A stretch of 5,554 bases of DNA, from NCBI GenBank assembly GCA_017614275.1, contig JAGACE010000034.1:1-5554 (forward strand), given 5' to 3'. Under the pieces are notes generated by a model. That model saw only the letters and a program-made list of their open reading frames with translations. It had not been told where the DNA came from and searched no databases. Numbering within the stretch: position 1 is the first letter of the stretch; each line of letters begins with the position of its first letter. Shown here one piece after another: positions 1 to 5,458 of the stretch. Origin of the DNA: Clostridia bacterium. Its GTDB lineage: Bacteria; Bacillota; Clostridia; Oscillospirales; Acutalibacteraceae. A program made the position numbers and the translations under genes.

Positions 1-780
1 AACGGCGCGGGCACCGTGTTCTTCACGGGCTGTCCGCTGGGCTGCGTCTACTGCCAGAACCACAACATCGCCGACGGCTCCCGCGGGACCGCACTGACGT
101 CGGGACAGCTGACGGACGTGTTCCTGAGACTGCAGGACCTCGGCGCCCATAACATCGACCTCGTGACGCCCACCCACTTCGTGCCGCAGATCGTTCCCGC
201 AATGGAGCGGGCAAAAGCGCACGGGCTCAGGATCCCGGTCGTCTACAACACCGGCACCTATGAGACCGTGGACACCCTCCGGATGCTGGAGGGCCTGGTG
301 GACGTCTGGCTGCCGGACGTCAAGTATGTGAGCCCGGAGCTCTCCGCCCGGTATTCCGACGCCCCGGACTACTTCGACGTGGCCGCGGCGGCGCTGGAAG
401 AGATGGTGCGGCAGGCGCCGGCCTGTGTGTTCGACGACGCCGGCCTTATGATCCGCGGCGTCCTGGTCCGGCACCTGGTGCTCCCGGGCTGCACGGAGGA
501 CTCCAAAGCCGTCTTGAAGTATCTGTATGAGACGTATGGAGACCGTGTCTGGCTCAGCATCATGAGCCAGTTCACCCCGGTCCGCCCGGCGGAGGGCCTG
601 GACCGCCCGCTGACGCGGGCCGAATACGACGCGGTGGTGGACTTCGCGACCGACCTCGGCATCTCGAACGCCTTCGTCCAGGAGGGCGAAGCGGCTTCCG
701 AGTCCTTCATCCCGGACTTCGAGCACTTTGATCTGGAAGCATTCCTGTCAAGGGAAACTACTTTACACCCGAAAGCGTGA
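1..780 (+). CDS. PflX-like radical SAM protein, 5'-truncated by window edge
   Basis: The frame is open from base 1, so the true start lies upstream; the GTG at 16 is an internal valine in a conserved stretch (GTVFFTGCPLGCVYCQN). The CX3CX2C triad at window residues 11, 15 and 18 is the radical SAM motif that binds a [4Fe-4S] cluster and S-adenosylmethionine. The following CQN, the THFVPQI segment and the PVVYNTGTYE segment match the PflX group (COG1313), homologues of pyruvate formate-lyase activating enzyme. From family knowledge I expect roughly 40-60 N-terminal residues to be missing, including a Cys-rich lead-in. The visible part is 259 residues and the end appears intact. The substrate of this group is not established, so glycyl-radical activation is only a possibility. 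The stop codon overlaps the start of the next gene, suggesting co-transcription and coupled translation. Family call is firm; function is not. Confidence 0.88.
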   Translation, partial: NGAGTVFFTGCPLGCVYCQNHNIADGSRGTALTSGQLTDVFLRLQDLGAHNIDLVTPTHFVPQIVPAMERAKAHGLRIPVVYNTGTYETVDTLRMLEGLVDVWLPDVKYVSPELSARYSDAPDYFDVAAAALEEMVRQAPACVFDDAGLMIRGVLVRHLVLPGCTEDSKAVLKYLYETYGDRVWLSIMSQFTPVRPAEGLDRPLTRAEYDAVVDFATDLGISNAFVQEGEAASESFIPDFEHFDLEAFLSRETTLHPKA

Positions 781-1439
781 TCCCATTGAAACACGAACTG
801 CCCTATTTCACCGTCGGCTCCTCCTTCGGCGGGAACCAGTCCTTCATGACGGACCCGGTCATGCGCATGGGCGGGTGCGGCGCCCTCGCGGTCTGCGACA
901 GCTGCATCGTCCTGGCGCGGGAGTTCGGCGCGCACAGCCTCGTGCTCTTCGACGCGACGGACTTCTCGAAACAGGAGTACATCGCCTTCGGGCAGAGCAT
1001 GAAGAAATACCTTCCGCCCCGCTGGAGCGGCATCAACAAACTGGCCACCTTCGCGGAGGAGGCGCAGCAATACTTTGACGACCGGGCGGCCGAGACGGGA
1101 GAGGCCCCCATCCGGTCCATTTGCACCGTCGACCACAGCGTCCCCTGGGAGGAAGCGGCCCGGCAGCTGAAGGAACAGCTCGACCGCGGCATCCCGGTCC
1201 CCACCCTGCTCCTGCGCCACAAAAGCCGGACCTTCGATTTCTATGAGTACCACTGGTTCATGGCCACGGGGTATGACGACCCGGGCGCCGAGACCGGACC
1301 GGCGGAGGACTTCCTCGTCCGGTTCACCACGTACGGCAGTTCCCGCTGGCTGTCCCTCCGAGACATGTGGGACACCGGTCACCCGGGCGAGGACGGCGGG
1401 TTCGTGTTCTGGGACGTCGAAGATACCGAAAGAAAATAG
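777..1439 (+). CDS. Putative papain-like/C39-like cysteine peptidase-fold protein
   Basis: The protein has 220 residues and no signal peptide or membrane segment. I chose the GTG at 777 because it overlaps the upstream TGA (GTGA), typical of translational coupling; a TTG at 786 is an alternative. The N-terminal part has GGNQ (residues 18-21), then GGCG with Cys34 leading into a helix-like segment with Cys40 and Cys43. This resembles the Gln-then-Cys start of C39-like peptidases (compare NCGPTSL-type motifs). Further on, EYHWFMATGYDD places His159 in the HWxxxxGYDD pattern typical of the catalytic His strand in that fold. The usual downstream Asp/Asn is not obvious: the equivalent strand reads VRFTTYGSSRWLSL. 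The assignment is therefore to the fold, inferred from motifs; whether it cleaves anything is unknown. It may be a non-peptidase relative (a BtrH-like acyltransferase fold is also conceivable). It is the last gene before a strong terminator. Confidence 0.6.
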   Translation: MIPLKHELPYFTVGSSFGGNQSFMTDPVMRMGGCGALAVCDSCIVLAREFGAHSLVLFDATDFSKQEYIAFGQSMKKYLPPRWSGINKLATFAEEAQQYFDDRAAETGEAPIRSICTVDHSVPWEEAARQLKEQLDRGIPVPTLLLRHKSRTFDFYEYHWFMATGYDDPGAETGPAEDFLVRFTTYGSSRWLSLRDMWDTGHPGEDGGFVFWDVEDTERK

Positions 1440-1447
1440 AGACATTG

Positions 1448-1483
1448 AAAGCGGCGAAAACGACCTGTTTTCGCCGCTTTTTT
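1448..1483 (+). terminator. Intrinsic terminator after the peptidase-like gene
   Basis: A perfect 13-bp inverted repeat has arms AAAGCGGCGAAAA (1448-1460) and TTTTCGCCGCTTT (1468-1480) with a 7-nt loop, and runs straight into more T residues. It starts 8 nt after the TAG stop of the peptidase-like gene and closes the radical SAM/peptidase unit. Confidence 0.93.
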
Positions 1484-1508
1484 CAGCAAACGGAAAGAAA
1501 GATATGAT
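1480..1508 (+). promoter_or_regulatory. Candidate sigma-A promoter for the SGNH hydrolase gene
   Basis: A TATGAT box (1503-1508, 5 of 6 to consensus) sits 17 bp downstream of TTTTCA (1480-1485, 4 of 6). The -35 element would lie in the T tract of the preceding terminator, an economical arrangement. The gene needs its own promoter because a strong terminator precedes it. A TATACC at 1524-1529 is a weaker alternative -10. Confidence 0.45.
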
Positions 1509-1552
1509 ATGGTAAACCAGAGGTATACCCTGTCAGACAAAAATCCTGAAAC

Positions 1553-1558
1553 GGAGTG
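1553..1558 (+). promoter_or_regulatory. Ribosome binding site deciding the SGNH hydrolase start
   Basis: GGAGTG lies 6 nt before the ATG at 1565. The in-frame GTG at 1556 is part of this Shine-Dalgarno sequence and cannot itself be the start, so three residues of the longest open frame are excluded. Confidence 0.8.
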
Positions 1559-1564
1559 AACACA

Positions 1565-3115
1565 ATGAAACACGCAAAAAAGATCCTCGCTGTTCTCATG
1601 GCGCTGGCGATGGTCCTGACCCTGTCCTGCATCTCGGCCTTCGCGACGCACAAGAAGCAGTACAACATGTACACGTTCTTCGGCGACAGCGTGACCGCTG
1701 CCGCGGGCCTGCCCTCCTACTACACCTTCTATCACCAGGACCCGGTGACCGGCAAGTGGGAAGGCACGGCGGAAGGCCAGCGCGTCCTCGGGTCGTACCC
1801 CGACCTGATCGCGCAGGAAGTCGGCATCAACAACGGCCTGGAGAACTACTACAACGAGTCCCACAGCGGCTGGCGGACCTCGGAAGTCCGCGAGATCTTC
1901 GATGAGGACTACTACAACGACGACGGCGCTCTGGCGAAAGCGCTTTCCGAGGCCATGGCCAACGGCAAAGCGATCTCCGGTCCGGATGAGCTGCGTCCCC
2001 GTGTCGTGGAAGAGATCAAAAACTCTGACCTGATCACGCTGGATCTCGGCTCCAACGACGTCCAGCTGCCGATCATCATCGCGCTGTATCAGGCCTTCGA
2101 CCCGACGTCCAGTGCCGACTATCAGGCCTGGGCCATCGAGAAGATGCTCAACGAGTACGGCAGCGCCAACGAGGTCATCCAGAAGCTTGCGGACGCCGTG
2201 GCTCTGGCACACGGGGTGGAGTTCGCTCTGGAGATCATCTCCAAAGCCACCATCACCGGCCTGAACAAGTTCCGCGTGAACTATCCGGTCATCATCAACG
2301 CCATCCGCGAGCTCAACCCGACGGCGGACATCTATGTCATCGGCCTCTACAACCCGCTGTCCGACACCATGGTGTCCGAGAACCTGCCCATCCCGGTCGG
2401 CAAGGTCCTCGACCCGATGATCCTCAGCATGAACCTCTACCTGTCCACCCTGTGCCCGGCGCGCAGCCAGTACACCTATGTGGACGCGTTCAACACCGAA
2501 GTCATCGGCACCATCAACATCTCCGAGATGCTCGGCGACGGCGGCCTCTCCGCGGCGGGCATGGGCGACTACACCCTCTATGTCCACCCGAGCGCGAACG
2601 GCCACCGGTACATCGCCGACCAGGTGCTGAAAGCCATCCCGGATGAAGACTTCAACGGCATCGTCAAGGGCCTCGACGGCAAGTGGGCGATGTACGAGAA
2701 CGACGAGGTCGTCACCTCCTACACCGGCATCGCCAAGAACCAGTACGGCTGGTGGCGCATCCGTAACGGCTACGTGGACTTCAACGCCAACGAGATCTAC
2801 AAGAACGAGTACGGCTGGTGGAAGACCACGGACGGCAAGGTCACCTTCGACGAGACCGGCATCTACAAGAACGAGTACGGCTGGTGGCGCACCGTCGACT
2901 CCAAGGTCGACTTCAACGCCAACGGCGTCTACAAGAACGAGTACGGCTGGTGGAAGTGCACCGACGGCAAGGTCACCTTCAAGGAGACCGGCATCTTCAA
3001 GAACCGCTACGGCAAGTGGTACTGCAAGAACTCCAAGGTCGACTTCACCAAGAACGGCAAAGTCACCTACGGCGGCCACGTCTACAAGGTCAAGAACGGC
3101 AAGGTCGTCGGCTGA
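1565..3115 (+). CDS. Secreted SGNH/GDSL-family hydrolase with C-terminal 22-residue wall-binding-type repeats
   Basis: The protein has 516 residues. Residues 1-27 are a classical signal peptide (KHAKK, a hydrophobic core from 7 to about 20, AFA cleavage site). Cys22 is not in a good lipobox, so a lipoprotein is unlikely. Residues about 33-360 form an SGNH hydrolase domain: FGDSVTAAAG with nucleophile Ser42, a block II glycine around Gly102 (SHSGWRTSEV), block III LDLGSND with Asn164, and block V VHPSANGH with His341. The family hydrolyses esters, for example acetyl groups on glycans or acyl lipids; the substrate here cannot be read from sequence. The usual Asp three residues before the catalytic His is Leu338, with an Asp only at 335. 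Residues 372-516 are aromatic repeats with a 22-residue period (Tyr of YGWW/YGKW at 394, 416, 438, 460, 482), resembling choline/glucan- or wall-binding repeats of gut Firmicutes surface proteins. The likely location is outside the cell, held non-covalently at the wall. It is flanked by terminators and so probably monocistronic. Confidence 0.9.
   Translation: MKHAKKILAVLMALAMVLTLSCISAFATHKKQYNMYTFFGDSVTAAAGLPSYYTFYHQDPVTGKWEGTAEGQRVLGSYPDLIAQEVGINNGLENYYNESHSGWRTSEVREIFDEDYYNDDGALAKALSEAMANGKAISGPDELRPRVVEEIKNSDLITLDLGSNDVQLPIIIALYQAFDPTSSADYQAWAIEKMLNEYGSANEVIQKLADAVALAHGVEFALEIISKATITGLNKFRVNYPVIINAIRELNPTADIYVIGLYNPLSDTMVSENLPIPVGKVLDPMILSMNLYLSTLCPARSQYTYVDAFNTEVIGTINISEMLGDGGLSAAGMGDYTLYVHPSANGHRYIADQVLKAIPDEDFNGIVKGLDGKWAMYENDEVVTSYTGIAKNQYGWWRIRNGYVDFNANEIYKNEYGWWKTTDGKVTFDETGIYKNEYGWWRTVDSKVDFNANGVYKNEYGWWKCTDGKVTFKETGIFKNRYGKWYCKNSKVDFTKNGKVTYGGHVYKVKNGKVVG
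2678..3112 (+). repeat. Tandem 66-nt (22-residue) coding repeats in the SGNH hydrolase
   Basis: Six in-phase units cover residues 372-503, followed by a degenerate tail (TYGGHVYKVKNGKVVG). The units at 2744, 2810, 2876 and 2942 are the clearest, each opening TACGGCTGGTGG. Units alternate in type: the first and third read YGWWR...VDFNAN, the second and fourth YGWWK.TDGKVTF.ETGI. The real period is thus 132 nt: 2744-2875 against 2876-3007 match at about 110 of 132 bases by my hand count. The first unit (GKWAMYENDEVV) and the fifth (YGKWYCKNSKVDF) are divergent ends of the array. Confidence 0.9.
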
Positions 3116-3129
3116 CCGCTCTCACAGAC

Positions 3130-3165
3130 AAAAAGACCTGCTCTTTTCGAGCAGGTCTTTTTTTG
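3130..3165 (+). terminator. Intrinsic terminator after the SGNH hydrolase
   Basis: A 13-bp perfect stem has arms AAAAGACCTGCTC (3131-3143) and GAGCAGGTCTTTT (3149-3161) with loop TTTTC, then TTTT and more T residues. It lies 15 nt after the stop. The A tract before the stem means it could also act on the minus strand. The stem is identical to that of the terminator at 4520-4550. Confidence 0.95.
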
Positions 3166-3168
3166 TTT

Positions 3169-3192
3169 CTGCCCCGCAGATCTGTGGGGCAG
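3169..3192. repeat. Near-perfect 24-bp palindrome with no T tract
   Basis: Arms CTGCCCCGCA (3169-3178) and TGTGGGGCAG (3183-3192) flank GATC. The one non-Watson-Crick position is G3176 opposite T3185, which becomes a G-U pair in plus-strand RNA but C-A in minus-strand RNA. No T run follows on the plus strand, so it is not a standard terminator. It could be a post-terminator hairpin or a protein-binding site; its role is unknown. Confidence 0.6.
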
Positions 3193-3220
3193 GGTCATTG
3201 TTTTCAAAGCAGGTTGTAGT

Positions 3221-3250
3221 CTGCAATGTCGACGGATCGTCCGATATAAT
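3221..3250 (+). promoter_or_regulatory. Candidate promoter of the lipase gene
   Basis: A perfect TATAAT lies at 3245-3250, 46 nt before the lipase ATG. The best -35 is poor: CTGCAA (3221-3226, 3 of 6) at 18-bp spacing. A strong -10 with a weak -35 suggests a promoter that may rely on an activator. The expected transcript start is near 3257. Confidence 0.5.
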
Positions 3251-3267
3251 GGATACTGGACCATTAT
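3246..3267. promoter_or_regulatory. Inverted repeat overlapping the lipase -10 box: possible operator
   Basis: Arms ATAATGG (3246-3252) and CCATTAT (3261-3267) are perfect 7-bp inverted copies separated by 8 bp. The left arm covers five bases of the TATAAT box and the right arm falls just after the expected transcript start, a common position for a repressor operator. The match could be chance in a small AT-rich island; no regulator gene is present nearby. Confidence 0.4.
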
Positions 3268-3280
3268 GAAGCCTTTGGAA

Positions 3281-3288
3281 AAGGAGAG
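3281..3288 (+). promoter_or_regulatory. Ribosome binding site deciding the lipase start
   Basis: AAGGAGAG lies 7 nt before the ATG at 3296. The in-frame ATG at 3266 precedes this Shine-Dalgarno sequence, lies inside the inverted repeat and has no binding site of its own, so it is excluded. Confidence 0.8.
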
Positions 3289-3295
3289 AACACCC

Positions 3296-4510
3296 ATGGA
3301 ATACAAAAACAATTATCCGGTCGTCATCTGCCACGGCCTCATGGGCTGGGGCGAGCAGGATCTGATCGACGAGCGATTCCCACATTTCGGCCTGACGGCG
3401 GAAAAGGACCTCTGCAAACACCTGCGGGAGCAGGGCATCGAAGTCCATCGCCCCTCCCTCGGTCCCGTCAACAGCGGCTGGGACAGAGCCTGTGTCCTGT
3501 GGGCCTATCTGTTCGGCGGCCGCGTGGATTACGGAAAAGTCCACGCGGAGAAGTACGGGCACGCCCGGTTCGGACGGGAGTATCCCGGCGTCATGAAGGA
3601 CCTCGGCCAGGACGGGCCCCACAAGAAGTTCAACCTGTTCGGGCACTCGTTCGGCGGGCCGACCGTCAAGGAGATCTGCGCGCTGTTCGTCTACGGCTCC
3701 GAAGAGGAGCGGGCGGGGACGGACCCCGATGATCTGTCGCCATTGTTCGCGGGCGGCCACGGCGGTCTGGTCCACACGGTCACCACGCTGTCCGGCGTCA
3801 ACAACGGGACGACGCTGGCGGACTTCCTCGGAGCGCCCGGCATGACCTTCATGACCTATTACATGCTCATCCTCAACTCGGTCTTTGCCACTACGCCCGT
3901 CATGAAGTACTACAACTTCATGACCCAGCAGTGGGGCGTCATGCCGGAAGTGGAGGAAATCGACGGATGGAAGCTGCAGGGCCCGCTGTCCCACCACGAC
4001 TCCATCAAAGCCTACAAGAAGAACAAGCGCCTCGATTCGGTGGCCTATGAGATGACCGTCGATGTCGTCCAGAACGACGTCAACCCACGCCAGCTCCCGC
4101 TGCCGGACATCTACTACTTCGCCCAGCGGGCCGACGGCACCGTGGACGACGGTAAGGGCGGCCGCAAGCCGAGCCATGACGCGATGTGTCTGCTCTGCTG
4201 GTGCGCCGGCTGGATGACGGCAAAGCTCCATCCGAAGAAGCTCGCGAAGTACGGCGTCTTCGAGGACCCCGCCTGGAAGAAGTGCGACGGCTTCGTCAAC
4301 ATCCCCGGCCAGTCCGGGCCTTTCAACGCCCCCTCCGAAGAGGCGGACTATGATGCCGACTTCAAACCCGGCATCTGGTACAACATGCCTCTGGAGCGCG
4401 GCGACCACGTCATCTGGAACGGCTGGCGCCGCACGAAGAACGAATACTTCGCGATGTACGACCGCATGATCGACCTCTACCGCCGTCTCCCCGACGGAGA
4501 CACCGTCTGA
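3296..4510 (+). CDS. Family I.5-type lipase (alpha/beta hydrolase), no signal peptide
   Basis: The protein has 404 residues and begins MEYKNNYPVVICHG, almost exactly where mature Geobacillus lipases begin. From memory it lines up along its length with the thermophilic Bacillus/Staphylococcus lipase family. The oxyanion loop is HGLMGWG (13-19), the nucleophile elbow GHSFGG has Ser118, the acid is Asp331 (CDGFVN) and the base His371 (GDHVIW). The zinc-site signature is present: Asp63 (GWDRAC), His83 and His89 (HAEKYGHARFGREYPG) and Asp247 (RLDSVAYEM), matching D61/H81/H87/D238 of Geobacillus lipase L1. The calcium ligands just after the His (E360, D365, P366 in L1) are Ile373, Arg378 and Arg379 here. 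The family hydrolyses acylglycerols and short-chain esters. The lack of a signal peptide and several cysteines (12, 298, 301, 303, 330 among others) suggest an intracellular enzyme. It appears monocistronic and convergent with mrp. Confidence 0.92.
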   Translation: MEYKNNYPVVICHGLMGWGEQDLIDERFPHFGLTAEKDLCKHLREQGIEVHRPSLGPVNSGWDRACVLWAYLFGGRVDYGKVHAEKYGHARFGREYPGVMKDLGQDGPHKKFNLFGHSFGGPTVKEICALFVYGSEEERAGTDPDDLSPLFAGGHGGLVHTVTTLSGVNNGTTLADFLGAPGMTFMTYYMLILNSVFATTPVMKYYNFMTQQWGVMPEVEEIDGWKLQGPLSHHDSIKAYKKNKRLDSVAYEMTVDVVQNDVNPRQLPLPDIYYFAQRADGTVDDGKGGRKPSHDAMCLLCWCAGWMTAKLHPKKLAKYGVFEDPAWKKCDGFVNIPGQSGPFNAPSEEADYDADFKPGIWYNMPLERGDHVIWNGWRRTKNEYFAMYDRMIDLYRRLPDGDTV

Positions 4511-4519
4511 TACGATCAA

Positions 4520-4550
4520 AAAAGACCTGCTCTTTACGAGCAGGTCTTTT
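4520..4550. terminator. Bidirectional terminator shared by the convergent lipase and mrp genes
   Basis: A 13-bp perfect stem has arms AAAAGACCTGCTC (4520-4532) and GAGCAGGTCTTTT (4538-4550) with loop TTTAC. Plus-strand transcripts continue into CTTTT. Minus-strand transcripts get a run of six T from the A tract at 4518-4523. It starts 9 nt after the lipase stop and ends 11 nt beyond the mrp stop. Stem and loop differ from the terminator at 3131-3161 by one loop base. Confidence 0.93.
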
Positions 4551-4561
4551 CTTTTGCAGTG

Positions 4562-5377
4562 TTATTCCGCGTCGGTGTCGCCGAGGGCCTCTTTGATCTT
4601 CGCGAAGGCTTCTTCGGCTTCCGGAGCCGTGGCGGTCTCGACTTTGCCGAGGTCCACCAGCGCGGCGTTGGCCGGGCGGATGGGCATGGTGGCAAGGACA
4701 GGCACGCCGAGGGACTTGGCGATCTCTTCCGCCTTGCTCTCGCCGAACACGTTGAGCTGCTTGCCGCAGTCCGGGCACTCCATGTAACTCATGTTCTCGA
4801 TGACGCCGAGGATCGGGACGCCCATCATGCTGGCCATGTTGAAGGCCTTCTTGACGATGAGCTGGACCAGATCCTGCGGAGTGGTGACGATGACGATGCC
4901 GTCGACCGGCAGGGACTGGTAGATGGACAGCGGGACATCGCCCGTGCCGGGAGGCATGTCGACGAACATGTAGTCGACCTTGCCCCAGTCCACGTCCTTC
5001 CAGAACTGCTGGAGCACGCCGGCGACGACCGGGCCTCTCCAGACGACCGGCGAATCCTCTTCTTCCAGGAGCAGGTTCATGGAGACGACTTTCACGCCGG
5101 TCTCCGTGACGGCGGGCTCGATGCCGACGCCTTCGATGGCGGACAGCATGCCGTGCAGGCCGAAGGCCTTCGGGATGGACGGGCCGGTGACGTCCGCGTC
5201 CATGATGGCGGTCTCCTTGCCGTCCTTGGCCGCGGCCACAGCCAGCAGCGAGGTGACGAGCGATTTGCCGACGCCGCCCTTGCCGGACGCGACGGCGATG
5301 ACCTTATGGACTTCGCTGAAGGGGTTGGACTCCCAGGCAAATTCTTCTCTGTTGAACGGTGCGTTGTTCTCAGCCAT
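4562..5377 (-). CDS. mrp: Mrp/NBP35 (ApbC) family Fe-S cluster carrier ATPase, short form
   Basis: The protein has 271 residues. The deviant Walker A is GKGGVGKS (32-39) with signature Lys33 and P-loop Lys38; the switch region has MDADVTGPSIP (59-69) and the second switch VDMPPGTGD (139-147). The Mrp hallmark CPDC (Cys201, Cys204) is present, the pair that in this family bridges a [4Fe-4S] cluster across a homodimer. The role is ATP-dependent holding and transfer of Fe-S clusters to target enzymes in the cytoplasm. There is no N-terminal MIP18/DUF59 domain and no N-terminal ferredoxin-like cysteine motif, so it is the short form usual in Clostridia. I chose the ATG at 5377 because AGAGGAG precedes it by 9 nt; the longer frame from 5452 would start upstream of the candidate promoter and adds an unfamiliar, charged 25-residue leader. 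The C-terminal tail is acidic and Ala-rich. It lies downstream of tadA on the same strand. Confidence 0.95.
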   Translation of the reverse strand: MAENNAPFNREEFAWESNPFSEVHKVIAVASGKGGVGKSLVTSLLAVAAAKDGKETAIMDADVTGPSIPKAFGLHGMLSAIEGVGIEPAVTETGVKVVSMNLLLEEEDSPVVWRGPVVAGVLQQFWKDVDWGKVDYMFVDMPPGTGDVPLSIYQSLPVDGIVIVTTPQDLVQLIVKKAFNMASMMGVPILGVIENMSYMECPDCGKQLNVFGESKAEEIAKSLGVPVLATMPIRPANAALVDLGKVETATAPEAEEAFAKIKEALGDTDAE

Positions 5378-5386
5378 GATGGTATT

Positions 5387-5393
5387 CTCCTCT
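5387..5393 (-). promoter_or_regulatory. Ribosome binding site deciding the mrp start
   Basis: On the minus strand AGAGGAG is followed by a 9-nt spacer and the ATG at 5377. The alternative ATG at 5452 has only AAGG four bases before it. Confidence 0.8.
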
Positions 5394-5416
5394 GTATCAG
5401 ATATCTTCTGTCTTCT

Positions 5417-5445
5417 ATTAAATCGTTTTTCGGCGTCCCTTGCAA
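5417..5445 (-). promoter_or_regulatory. Candidate sigma-A promoter for mrp
   Basis: On the minus strand TTGCAA (5445-5440, 4 of 6) is followed after 17 bp by TTTAAT (5422-5417, 5 of 6) in an AT-rich pocket. The expected transcript start is near 5410, giving a leader of about 33 nt. It lies within the 81-nt gap between tadA and mrp, so mrp can be transcribed independently as well as by read-through. Confidence 0.5.
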
Positions 5446-5458
5446 GAGACATCCTGCC

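Noticed and set aside
369..1445. 358-residue minus-strand open frame across the radical SAM and peptidase-like genes
   Set aside because: It is antisense to two supported genes and lacks a ribosome binding site or recognisable motif.
1440..1564. RiPP precursor peptide next to the radical SAM/peptidase pair
   Set aside because: The gap is filled by a terminator and a promoter and contains no short open frame with a ribosome binding site.
1565..1645. Lipoprotein signal (Cys22) on the SGNH hydrolase
   Set aside because: Residues before Cys22 read T-L-S, lacking the lipobox Leu at -3, and a good AFA signal peptidase I site follows at 25-27.
2744..3007. CRISPR-like regular repeats
   Set aside because: The 66-nt periodicity is in frame, without spacers, and encodes aromatic protein repeats.
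1379..3079. 566-residue minus-strand open frame antisense to the SGNH hydrolase
   Set aside because: Its translation is a monotonous Val/Asp/Gly/Ala/Leu string, the expected shadow of a high-GC3 gene, with no domain. It runs through a terminator and a promoter region, while the plus strand has a signal peptide and catalytic motifs.
2643..3269. 208-residue plus-strand frame inside the repeat region
   Set aside because: It is a Thr/Ser/Arg/Ala low-complexity reading of the 66-nt repeats in the wrong frame; its periodicity comes from the real repeats.
3122..4519. 465-residue minus-strand open frame antisense to the lipase
   Set aside because: Same shadow composition. It begins within the bidirectional terminator and ends within the earlier terminator; the plus strand encodes a clear lipase.
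4410..4778. 122-residue Arg-rich minus-strand frame crossing the convergent terminator
   Set aside because: It is an off-frame reading of mrp and of the antisense lipase, running through a bidirectional terminator.
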